DNA from: Halorubrum rutilum
GTDB taxonomy: Archaea > Halobacteriota > Halobacteria > Halobacteriales > Haloferacaceae
Assembly (NCBI RefSeq): GCF_024494565.1
Contig: NZ_JANHDN010000001.1
Location: 434,001-498,000, forward strand
Reading direction: 5' to 3'
DNA length: 64,000 nt
In this document: piece after piece, positions 33,424-40,739 of the stretch
Layout: each line of letters begins with the position of its first letter
How positions within the stretch are numbered: position 1 is the first letter of the stretch
Notes under the pieces: model-generated
Seen by the model: the letters and a program-made list of their open reading frames with translations, nothing else
Databases searched by the model: none
What the model was told of the DNA's origin: nothing
Position numbers and translations under genes: made by a program

Positions 33424-34431
33424 ATGGCAACAGACCAGGGATTTATCGGCCGGACCTTCGGGGACCGGGACGACGTGATGCTGACACTGTTGGATAATAT
33501 GATCTGGCCGATCCTCGGTCTCGTCCTGATCGGGGTGCTGGTGTTAGTTCCTCAGACGTTCAGATCGGCTGAGCTGATCCTGTGGGGGGCGGTTCCGATT
33601 GGGCTGCTTGTGCTGGCCGAGAGCCTCTGCCTCTTGTCGGGACACTTCGACCTCTCGATAGGATCGATCGCCGGTTTCTCGGCGATATTCACTGGGATGA
33701 TCCTTGGAACCTGTCCGAGCTGCTGGGGGCTGACGACCAGTCCGTGGATCGGCTTTGCTATTATCCTACTGGTCGGATCGCTTATCGGTCTCGTTAACGG
33801 TGTGATGATCGCGAAGGTCGGGCTGAACCCGTTCCTGCAAACGCTGGCGTTTCTCATCATCTTCGAGGGTGCGAAGACGGCGCTACAGACCCAACCGGTC
33901 ACGGGTCTGCCATCACTGTATACCCAAGTTGGTGGGACGCCTCGATTTGCTATCGGGTTCATGTTGGTTGCGTTCCTCGTCGTCGGCTTGGTGTTACGAT
34001 ACACCTCCTTTGGTCAGGCCGTCTACGCGCTCGGGAGCTCCGAAAACTCTGCCCGTGAGGTCGGAATCGATACCGAGCGGCTCATCATTATTATTTACAC
34101 TATCAGCGGCATCCTCTCTGCGATCGCCGGGCTGATGCTAACCGGCTTTGTCGGCGTCGTCCCGCCGCTGATCGGTGAGGGACTGGTGTTCCAGGCGTTC
34201 GCTGGTGCGGTCATCGGAGGAATCAGTCTCTTTGGTGGCCGGGGGAAGATCACCGGGGCACTCGGTGGTGTTATTCTCATTCAGGTCATTCAGTCAGCGC
34301 TGAACAACAGTCAAGTGATAGGTGCGACCCAGATTCAGATGATTAATGGCATCGTCTTATTCGTGGCAATCCTCCTGTATAGTACCCAGAGCAAACTGCG
34401 CTCTCGCATCCTTGCGAGTGGTGCGGTATGA
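33424..34431 (+). CDS. CUT2 sugar ABC transporter permease (RbsC-like)
   Basis: This 335-residue membrane protein has eight to ten hydrophobic helices and the RbsC/XylH pattern, including the conserved HFDLSIGSIAGFSA motif near residue 75 and GRGKITGALGGVILI near the C-terminus. It forms the channel as a homodimer. The start lies 3 bases after the binding-protein stop and the gene overlaps the ATPase start by 4 bases, so expression is coupled. Sugar specificity is set by the binding protein. Confidence 0.88.
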   Translation: MATDQGFIGRTFGDRDDVMLTLLDNMIWPILGLVLIGVLVLVPQTFRSAELILWGAVPIGLLVLAESLCLLSGHFDLSIGSIAGFSAIFTGMILGTCPSCWGLTTSPWIGFAIILLVGSLIGLVNGVMIAKVGLNPFLQTLAFLIIFEGAKTALQTQPVTGLPSLYTQVGGTPRFAIGFMLVAFLVVGLVLRYTSFGQAVYALGSSENSAREVGIDTERLIIIIYTISGILSAIAGLMLTGFVGVVPPLIGEGLVFQAFAGAVIGGISLFGGRGKITGALGGVILIQVIQSALNNSQVIGATQIQMINGIVLFVAILLYSTQSKLRSRILASGAV

Positions 34432-35255
34432 GCGTTGAAAAAGAGGATTCGACGGGCCAACACTCCACAGGGGGCGATGACACCGGCAAGGCTGAGACGT
34501 CGAAGCTCCGTATGGAGAACCTCACCAAGCAGTTCGGTCGTATCGTCGCCGTCGAGGACGTTTCACTCGATATCCACTCGTCGGAGGTGTTCGCGCTTGT
34601 TGGCGACAACGGCGCCGGCAAGTCGACGCTAATGAACATGCTTAGCGGCGTCCACGAACCCTCGAAAGGTCAGATATACAAGGACGGCAAGCCGGTGAAC
34701 TTCAGCAACCCATCTGAGGCCCGTGACAACGATATTGAGACTGTCTATCAGGACCTTGCGCTGATGGATGACCTCGACATCGCGACGAACATCTTTATGG
34801 GTCAGTTCCCGCGAACCGGGTTCGGCCCGTTACAGCTTATCGATTGGGATGAGACCTACGAGCGGGCCGAACAGATCATGATGGAGCGGCTCGGTCGAGA
34901 CCTCGACATCAAGACGGAGGTGGAGTTCCTCTCGGGCGGCCAGCGGCAACTTGTCGCGATCGGGCGGTCGCTTGCGTTCGACCCGGACGTTATCATCCTT
35001 GACGAACCGACGAGCGCGTTGTCAGTCGACGCAACCCGGCTCGTCCAGGACACCATCGACACGCTGGCCGACCAAGGGATCACGATCGTCATCGTCAGCC
35101 ACAACATCGAGTCGGTGCTGAAACACGCCGACCGTATTGGCGTCCTGTTTCGGGGGTCGCTCGTTGATATCAAACAACCCGAAGAGACGGACTTAGAAGA
35201 ATTAAACGAATTGATGACGACCGGAACGCTGTCGAGCGGCCGTCTCGATGACTAA
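34428..35255 (+). CDS. CUT2 sugar ABC transporter ATP-binding protein, single-domain
   Basis: This 275-residue ATPase contains one nucleotide-binding domain: Walker A GDNGAGKST near residue 64, signature LSGGQRQLVAIGRSL, Walker B VIILDEPTSAL, and switch histidine in VIVSHNIESVL. Bacterial CUT2 ATPases such as RbsA normally carry two fused domains, so this half-size form probably works as a homodimer. The first 25 residues are charged and disordered. It is the last gene of the binding protein-permease-ATPase operon; a hairpin follows it. Confidence 0.88.
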   Translation: MSVEKEDSTGQHSTGGDDTGKAETSKLRMENLTKQFGRIVAVEDVSLDIHSSEVFALVGDNGAGKSTLMNMLSGVHEPSKGQIYKDGKPVNFSNPSEARDNDIETVYQDLALMDDLDIATNIFMGQFPRTGFGPLQLIDWDETYERAEQIMMERLGRDLDIKTEVEFLSGGQRQLVAIGRSLAFDPDVIILDEPTSALSVDATRLVQDTIDTLADQGITIVIVSHNIESVLKHADRIGVLFRGSLVDIKQPEETDLEELNELMTTGTLSSGRLDD

Positions 35256-35277
35256 CGAGGACTGCTGCCCACGCCCC

Positions 35278-35345
35278 GGTCCTCGGCTTCTGTGAACGGA
35301 GGCCGAAGGACCCGTGAACGACACGGAACCGACCTCCCGGTTTTT
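35278..35345 (+). terminator. Imperfect stem-loop and T-run after the transporter operon
   Basis: GGTCCTCGGC (from 35278) can pair with GCCGAAGGACC (to about 35312) with one bulge, and a five-T tract follows near 35341-35345. It separates the ATPase gene from the SMP-30 gene. Confidence 0.45.
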
Positions 35346-35371
35346 CAATCCCGACGATCATTGGTAGTGGC

Positions 35372-36277
35372 ATGAGCACACCCAAACGGGTTGTCGACAT
35401 CGAGTGTGAGACCGGTGAGGGGCCACTGTGGCATCCCGAAGACGAACGACTCTATTGGTGTGATATCCCGAAGGGGCGGGTCTATCGATACGACCCACGG
35501 AGCGATGATTATGAGTGTGTCTACCACGACAGCCACGAGCGAATTGGCGGTTTCACCATCCAGCGGGACGGGTCACTATTATTGTTCCAAGAGGCGGGGG
35601 CGGTCCGCCAGCTCTCTCGAGAGGACTGGACGACCGAAACCATCCTCGCACCGGACCCTGACCGCTTCCATGAACGGTACAACGACGTCATCGCGGACCC
35701 CGAAGGTCGGGTCTTCGCCGGTGTCATGCCGGACACCGATCGAGGGCTCCCCGGACGGTTGTACCGACTGGACACCGATGGGACGATTACTCTCGTGCGA
35801 GAGTCCTGCGTGCTCCCGAACGGGATGGGGTTCACGCCGGACCTGTCGCAGCTGTACTTCACTGATACTTGCGAAGTGGATCCGTCGGAACCGGGGTACA
35901 TCTACCGATATAACTACGACCGTGCGAGCGGCAGACTCACCGACCCGGAGGTGTTCGTCGACGCGAGCGACATCGACGGCTACCCCGACGGGATGACCGT
36001 CGATAGCGAGGGCTACGTCTGGTCCGCGTTCTGGGACGGGGGCGCAATCCACCGCTTCGCGCCCGATGGAACACACGAGCGGACGCTTTCGTTTGACCCC
36101 CGAAAGGTGTCATCGCTGACCTTCGCCGGTGACGATTACGACACGGCCTACGTAACGACGGCCTGCGTTGAGACCCGTGAGAGGGAAGGTCCGGGTGCAG
36201 GAAGTCTCTACCACGTGGACCTTGGCGTGACCGGTCGGTCCGAGTTCCGTTCCGCTATTGATCCCGACCGTCGTTAG
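35372..36277 (+). CDS. SMP-30/gluconolactonase-family sugar lactonase
   Basis: This 301-residue beta-propeller hydrolase opens aldonolactones. Metal-site residues are visible as Glu in TGEGPLWHPEDERLYW, Asn in VLPNGMGFT and Asp in YPDGMTVDSEG. It is the family of xylono-, arabino- and gluconolactonases (XacC in Haloferax). Its start lies 116 bases after the transporter ATPase, past a probable terminator. The 3' end overlaps the convergent mannonate dehydratase gene by 4 bases. With the amidohydrolase-type lactonase, the region has two unrelated lactonases, pointing to two sugar inputs. Confidence 0.88.
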   Translation: MSTPKRVVDIECETGEGPLWHPEDERLYWCDIPKGRVYRYDPRSDDYECVYHDSHERIGGFTIQRDGSLLLFQEAGAVRQLSREDWTTETILAPDPDRFHERYNDVIADPEGRVFAGVMPDTDRGLPGRLYRLDTDGTITLVRESCVLPNGMGFTPDLSQLYFTDTCEVDPSEPGYIYRYNYDRASGRLTDPEVFVDASDIDGYPDGMTVDSEGYVWSAFWDGGAIHRFAPDGTHERTLSFDPRKVSSLTFAGDDYDTAYVTTACVETREREGPGAGSLYHVDLGVTGRSEFRSAIDPDRR

Positions 36278-37239
36278 CCGTCGACTCTCGTCTGTTCCCG
36301 CAGCCCGCGCATGTAGCCGATGGCGAACAGGCGCCCGTTCGTGTGGTAGCCGGGGTTAGAGTTGTCCTCGCCGGCCATCGTTGGGACGTGGTCGGGTCGC
36401 ATCGGCACATCGTCGCCGACATGGCGTTCGTAGGCCCGCATCGCGGCGAGCATATCGGTCGGCCCGTCGTCGTGCCACGTCTCGACGAAGCTGTCGGCGT
36501 CACCCTCGATGTCACGGAAGTGAATGAAGTTGATGCGGTCACCGAAACGCTCGACCGTCTCGGGAATGTCAGCGTCCATCGCCGCAAAATTACCCTGACA
36601 GAAGGTGATACCGTTGTACTCGCTGTCGTAGATGTCCAGCACGCGGTCGTAGTTCTCGACGCTCGTGACAATACGAGGGATGTCACGCAGCGAAGCCCGG
36701 GGCGGGTCGTCGGGATGGAGACCGAGTTTTACGCCCGCCTCCTCCGCGACGGGGACGACCTCCTGCAAAAAGTACTCCAGACCCTCCCAGAGGTCTTCGT
36801 GTGTGGCGTCGGGTAGCGTGTCGGGGCCACCTTGGGTCTGAGAGATATCAAATTCAGTGACGTAGGAGCCACCGCGGGCCTCGACGTGGGCCGCGGTCCG
36901 TGCCCAACGGACGCCCGCCATCCAGTCGTAGCAGACCACCGGAATACCGATCTCTCCACAGTTCCGGAGGAACCGTTTGAAAGCCTCGATGTCCTCATCG
37001 CGACCTTCCCGGCCGAGGCGGATGCGATCCGAGATGGGAACACTCCCCTCTAGCACGGAGAAATTCAATCCGACGTCTGACAACCAGTTTGAGAGCCCCT
37101 GTAAGTCGTCGTAGGTCCACTGCGTACGACCGTCGCCAATCTCGATTGGGTGGATCACGGCATCCGTGACACCCATCTGTCGGGCGAGGTGCCAGCGTTC
37201 ATCCGGTTCGTGTGGCAGTACGAGTGCGGGCGAAACCAT
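36274..37239 (-). CDS. uxuA: D-mannonate dehydratase (UxuA family)
   Basis: This 321-residue TIM-barrel enzyme converts D-mannonate to 2-keto-3-deoxygluconate. Family signatures are VKLGLHPDDPP, ITFCQGNFAAM, INFIHFRDIEG and MRPDHVPTMAG, which supply the metal-binding His, Cys and Asp. It is shorter than bacterial UxuA (about 390 residues) and lacks some loops, as in other archaeal versions. The start ATG 37239 is supported by a TATA-like ATTAGTA (about 37262-37268) 27 bases upstream; the frame extending to 37305 is rejected. It diverges from the mutarotase-like gene across a palindromic intergenic region. The PfkB kinase could act on its product. Confidence 0.87.
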   Translation of the reverse strand: MVSPALVLPHEPDERWHLARQMGVTDAVIHPIEIGDGRTQWTYDDLQGLSNWLSDVGLNFSVLEGSVPISDRIRLGREGRDEDIEAFKRFLRNCGEIGIPVVCYDWMAGVRWARTAAHVEARGGSYVTEFDISQTQGGPDTLPDATHEDLWEGLEYFLQEVVPVAEEAGVKLGLHPDDPPRASLRDIPRIVTSVENYDRVLDIYDSEYNGITFCQGNFAAMDADIPETVERFGDRINFIHFRDIEGDADSFVETWHDDGPTDMLAAMRAYERHVGDDVPMRPDHVPTMAGEDNSNPGYHTNGRLFAIGYMRGLREQTRVDG

Positions 37240-37293
37240 ACCTGCCCGTCGGGTGCAGGTTACTAATACCCACCGCCGCCGGTCCCGTAACGC

Positions 37294-37317
37294 TGATTTA
37301 CTCACTCTGAGTAATCA
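37294..37317. promoter_or_regulatory. Inverted repeat between uxuA and the mutarotase-like gene
   Basis: TGATTTACTC (37294-37303) and GAGTAATCA (37309-37317) form a near-perfect inverted repeat around ACTCT, covering the TATA position (ATTTACT) of the rightward gene whose ATG is at 37322. It is a candidate operator for one or both genes. Confidence 0.5.
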
Positions 37318-37321
37318 GGGT

Positions 37322-37666
37322 ATGGCAGAGACTGAACGCGCCGTCTACGTCCAGCGACTTGCTCCCGACCAGCGCGAGGCGTACGTCGACGCCCACGACG
37401 ATGTTCCCGAGGGAGTGACTGACGCAATGGAACGAGGGGGAGTCGAAGCGTTCGAACTGTACGTCCGCGATGATATCGCGGTCTGTATCCTAGAGTGTCC
37501 GGATATCGAGGCCTATCTGGAAGCCGTTGACGGTGACGAGGCTGTCGCCGATTGGGAGCGGTACACCGGCCAATTCAAACAGTCAGGTGTCGATGCCGAT
37601 GCCGATCCCAAAGACGGCATCCCGTTCATGGACCGGATCTGGCGGTTTGAGCCCGATACTGAGTGA
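37322..37666 (+). CDS. L-rhamnose mutarotase-like protein (RhaM/RhaU, COG3254)
   Basis: This 114-residue protein resembles the dimeric alpha-beta barrel mutarotases that interconvert alpha and beta forms of 6-deoxy sugars. The YVDAHDDVPEGVTDAMERGG segment aligns with the RhaM region carrying catalytic His22, and the C-terminal FMDRIWRFE matches the family ending. I choose ATG 37322 because MAETERAVYVQRL matches the expected N-terminus and a TATA-like box lies about 25 bases upstream; the open frame further upstream is antisense to uxuA. Its presence favours a 6-deoxyhexose substrate for the region. Confidence 0.82.
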   Translation: MAETERAVYVQRLAPDQREAYVDAHDDVPEGVTDAMERGGVEAFELYVRDDIAVCILECPDIEAYLEAVDGDEAVADWERYTGQFKQSGVDADADPKDGIPFMDRIWRFEPDTE

Positions 37667-37692
37667 GACTTGACGGACCGCGACGCTGCCCC

Positions 37693-38718
37693 TCAGTGTC
37701 CCCAAAGGTTCCCGTCCGGATCGTACCGCGCGTCCATAATGCGGTCCCACTGCGCGTCCGAGAGGTCGATATCGGTCGCAGCGACGTTCTCGTCGAGTTG
37801 GTCGACCGTGCGGGCCCCAACGATAGGGATACAGGTAATCTCGTCCCAATCCATCAGCCAGCGGAGGGATACCTGTGCGGGCGTGGCGTCGACCTCCGTC
37901 GCGATGGTCTGGATTTCGTCGAGCACGTGCCAGCCTCGCTCCGAGAGGTAGTAGTCGTCGAAGAAATCATCGAAGCTCCCACGGGCACCGTCGGGAGCTT
38001 TGACCGCTTCCGGATCGTCCGGATCAGCGCGTTCGTACTTTCCGGTGAGGAAGCCACCCGAGAGCGGGGAGTACGGACAGACCGCGATGTCCTGGTCTGC
38101 ACAGACGTCCAGGTACTCTTTCACGTCATCGTAGTAGCCGGCGTGGTGCAGCGGTTGTGTTACCTCGAATCGTTCGAGACCCTCCGCGTCAGACTTCCAA
38201 AGGGCCTTAGTCAGCTGCCAGGCCGCCATCGTGGAGGCACCGAGGTAGTGTACCTTCCCCTCGCGCACGAGATCGTTCAGCGTCCGTAGGGTCTCCTTGA
38301 TATCGCTGTTCTCATCCCAGCGGTGAATGTAGTACAAGTCCAGGTAGTCCGTCCCGAGGCGGTCCAACGTCCCTTCGACCTGTGCGCGGATGTGCTTGCG
38401 ACCCAGTCCGGAGTCGTTCGGACCCGGCTCGCCCCAGCCGTCGAATGGGAAGTACACCTTCGATGCAATAACGAAGTCCGTTCGGTCGTGGCCCTCGAGC
38501 CACTCCCCGATGTACTCCTCGCTGGTTCCGTGCGGTGAGCCGTAGACGTTCGCGGTGTCGATGAAATTGACACCACGATCCCAGGCCGCATCTAGTAGTT
38601 CGTGGGCTTCCTCCCGTCCGGTTTCGACCACGCCGTTTGTCTCCTTCCCGAAACGCCACGTCCCGAGACAGAGTTCCGAGACACGAGTCCCCGTACTGCC
38701 AAGCTGTCGATAGTCCAT
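37693..38718 (-). CDS. Aldo/keto reductase
   Basis: This 341-residue NAD(P)H-dependent oxidoreductase begins MDYRQLGSTGTRVSELCLGT. The catalytic tetrad is visible as Asp and Tyr in FIDTANVYGSPHG, Lys in FVIASKVYFP and His in DLYYIHRWDEN; the cofactor-binding end is IPIVGARTVDQLDEN. It is the third gene of a leftward run (FAH hydrolase, SDR, AKR), 46 bases after the SDR. Plausible roles are a sugar dehydrogenase or a lactaldehyde reductase. The open frame extending to 39000 is antisense noise. Confidence 0.87.
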   Translation of the reverse strand: MDYRQLGSTGTRVSELCLGTWRFGKETNGVVETGREEAHELLDAAWDRGVNFIDTANVYGSPHGTSEEYIGEWLEGHDRTDFVIASKVYFPFDGWGEPGPNDSGLGRKHIRAQVEGTLDRLGTDYLDLYYIHRWDENSDIKETLRTLNDLVREGKVHYLGASTMAAWQLTKALWKSDAEGLERFEVTQPLHHAGYYDDVKEYLDVCADQDIAVCPYSPLSGGFLTGKYERADPDDPEAVKAPDGARGSFDDFFDDYYLSERGWHVLDEIQTIATEVDATPAQVSLRWLMDWDEITCIPIVGARTVDQLDENVAATDIDLSDAQWDRIMDARYDPDGNLWGH

Positions 38719-38764
38719 CGTGCAATCGGTTCGAACGTTGCTGTAAAATTGTTTCGCTGAACAG

Positions 38765-39553
38765 TTAGAGCCCGCTGTGTGCGAGCCAGCCACCGTCGAC
38801 CGCGAGGTTCGCACCGGTGATGAACGCCGCCTCATCACTGGCGAGAAACACCGCGGCGTCGCCGATATCACTTGGTTTCCCGAATCGAGGCAAAAGCGTG
38901 TGTTCCTCTGCTTTGGCGACGTCCTCGTCGGTGTTGATGTCCTGCAGCGGTGTTTCGATGTATCCGGGATTGATGCAGTTGACTCGAACGCCGTCCTCAC
39001 CCAATTCTATCGCTAGGTCCCGGGTCATGTTGACGACACCACCTTTGGCCGCTGCGTAGGGCGGTCCGCCGCCGCCTTCGAAGCCCCGCACGGAACCAAT
39101 ATTGATGATCTGTCCCTGACGCTCGACGAGATGTGGGACCGCGAACTTTGCGCAGTAGAACGCTCCGCTTAGGTCGATGTCGATAGACCGCTGCCACTCT
39201 TGGACCGAAGTCGACTGGGAGTCTCCCGCGATCTGGATGCCGGCGTTGTTGACGAGGACATCGATACCACTGTACGTTTCGACCGCTTTCTCGACCATCG
39301 CGGCGACGCTGTCGGCATCGCTGACATCGGTCTCGACGTACGTGGCCTCTCCAGAGGTCTCCTCGGTAATGACGACGTCTGTCGGAGTTGTCACATCACT
39401 ATCGTATCGGGCTCCCTGCTTCGGCTCCCGCTGGATATCGGCTACGACGACGTTCGCGCCCTCATCGCCGAATCGTCGTGCGATGCCGCGTCCGATACCA
39501 CTCGCCGCGCCGGTAACGACGACCGTCCGATCAGCGTGTCGATCTTTGGACAT
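38765..39553 (-). CDS. SDR-family oxidoreductase
   Basis: This 262-residue short-chain dehydrogenase has TGAASGIGRGIA for cofactor binding, NNAG, the catalytic Ser of IINIGSVRG and YAAAK. A loop between residues 45 and 62 (QREPKQGARYDSDVTTPTD) is longer than usual. It lies 20 bases after the FAH-type hydrolase gene in the same operon, which suggests it makes the 2,4-diketo-3-deoxy acid that the hydrolase cleaves, as in the oxidative L-fucose and L-rhamnose pathways. Alternatively it is the first sugar dehydrogenase. Confidence 0.86.
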   Translation of the reverse strand: MSKDRHADRTVVVTGAASGIGRGIARRFGDEGANVVVADIQREPKQGARYDSDVTTPTDVVITEETSGEATYVETDVSDADSVAAMVEKAVETYSGIDVLVNNAGIQIAGDSQSTSVQEWQRSIDIDLSGAFYCAKFAVPHLVERQGQIINIGSVRGFEGGGGPPYAAAKGGVVNMTRDLAIELGEDGVRVNCINPGYIETPLQDINTDEDVAKAEEHTLLPRFGKPSDIGDAAVFLASDEAAFITGANLAVDGGWLAHSGL

Positions 39554-39573
39554 AGTTAGTGGTTTCTTGACCG

Positions 39574-40422
39574 CTAGTCTCGCTCGGCGACAACGGGATT
39601 TGTTAGTGTCCCGATATCTTCGATTTCGACGTCGACCGAATCACCCGGTTCGAGCAGCTCCGGCGGGTCGCGGAAGATACCGACTCCGCCAGGGGTCCCC
39701 GTCGAAATAACGTCGCCCGGGCGGAGCGTGGTAATCCCGCTGATGTAGGAGACAACCTCCTCAACGCCGAAGATGAACTCCTCGGTGTTCGACGACTGCA
39801 TCGTCTTGCCGTTGAGGCGGCAGACCACATCTAGATCATCTGGGTCGAGCCGGTCATCGGGGACAAGTGTTGGTCCCATCGGTGCGAAGGTGTCGTAACT
39901 TTTCCCACGGAAGAACTGTCCGTCGTCGAACTGTGCGTCCCGTCCGCTCACATCATTGATCGCGGTATACCCCGCGATGTAGTCACGCGCATCAGCTGTT
40001 GAGACATCCTTTGCGGTCTGGCCGATAACTACACCGAGCTCGACTTCGAAGTCGACCTCGTCGAGTTCGGCGGGGTGGATGATCGGGTCCCCGGGGTTGG
40101 TGACTGCGGTTCCTGACTTTCCGAACAGAAGGGGCTGTTCGGGTATCTCCTCGTCCTGTTCTTCTGCGTGGTCATAGTAGTTCAGTCCCACACAGATGAT
40201 CTTGCCAGGCCGTGGAACCGGGGCGAGCAGGTTCGCTTTCGACACGGGAATCGCTTGTCCGGCCGCCGCATCGGCGGCATCTTTGACAACTCGAAGGAAA
40301 CCGCTGTCGGTCAACTGTTGATACGTGATTTCCTCTCGAAGTCCCGCCAGTGGGATAATCCCCTCGTTACGACGGATACCCCACGCTGGTGAACCCCTAG
40401 TCGTGTATCTGACGAACTGCAT
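39574..40422 (-). CDS. FAH-family hydrolase, 2,4-diketo-3-deoxy-L-fuconate/rhamnonate hydrolase-like
   Basis: This 282-residue protein is a canonical fumarylacetoacetate-hydrolase enzyme: KIICVGLNYYDHAEE, the metal-binding EVDFEVELGVVIG glutamates, NDVSGRDAQF and TGTPGGVGIFRDPP near the end. Close relatives cleave 2,4-diketo-3-deoxy-L-rhamnonate or -fuconate to pyruvate and lactate. It differs clearly from the XacE-like FAH protein at 23 kb. I start at ATG 40422; a GTG one codon upstream is less likely. It heads the leftward FAH-SDR-AKR operon. Confidence 0.87.
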   Translation of the reverse strand: MQFVRYTTRGSPAWGIRRNEGIIPLAGLREEITYQQLTDSGFLRVVKDAADAAAGQAIPVSKANLLAPVPRPGKIICVGLNYYDHAEEQDEEIPEQPLLFGKSGTAVTNPGDPIIHPAELDEVDFEVELGVVIGQTAKDVSTADARDYIAGYTAINDVSGRDAQFDDGQFFRGKSYDTFAPMGPTLVPDDRLDPDDLDVVCRLNGKTMQSSNTEEFIFGVEEVVSYISGITTLRPGDVISTGTPGGVGIFRDPPELLEPGDSVDVEIEDIGTLTNPVVAERD

Positions 40423-40425
40423 CAC

Positions 40426-40739
40426 CGATATTTGTTGAGCGCTTCCACCTAACTGTTATGTTCATTTGATATCATAAATCTCGCAGGTTTCAATACTATT
40501 TTATTGATAAGTAGATGACGATACTGTGATGGTAAGAATTTTATATTTAATATACTGAGAATCACTGGCTCTTCCGTCCGATATGAAGGATCCGCGTTGT
40601 TTTACAGACTTTTCAATACTGAATCAAAATTTTACAATTAGAATGGGCCATTCAGCTTCACATGCGGTAACCCTGTCTAAACACGACTGTATGTCTGAAA
40701 GGTAGATTTAACTCTTCGAACATCGTACTTATAATATCA
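40426..40739. other. AT-rich gap before the Sph gene, with an IS remnant
   Basis: This 314-base gap includes a very AT-rich stretch (40470-40560), the end of a decayed IS6-type transposase (40611-40684) and, near 40700-40712, an AGATTTAACTC box about 30 bases before the sph ATG. It marks the border between the catabolic block and the Sph/RdfA module. Confidence 0.55.
40611..40684 (+). mobile_element. IS6-type transposase 3'-end remnant
   Basis: The DNA TTCAGCTTCACATGC...CTGTCTAAACAC matches, with several changes, the end of the IS6 pseudogene at 44.8 kb (TTCAGCTTCGCATGG...CTTGTCTGAACAC), including the final stop and terminal repeat. The reading frame is broken by a stop and a frameshift. Only about 75 bases remain. 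Confidence 0.5.
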
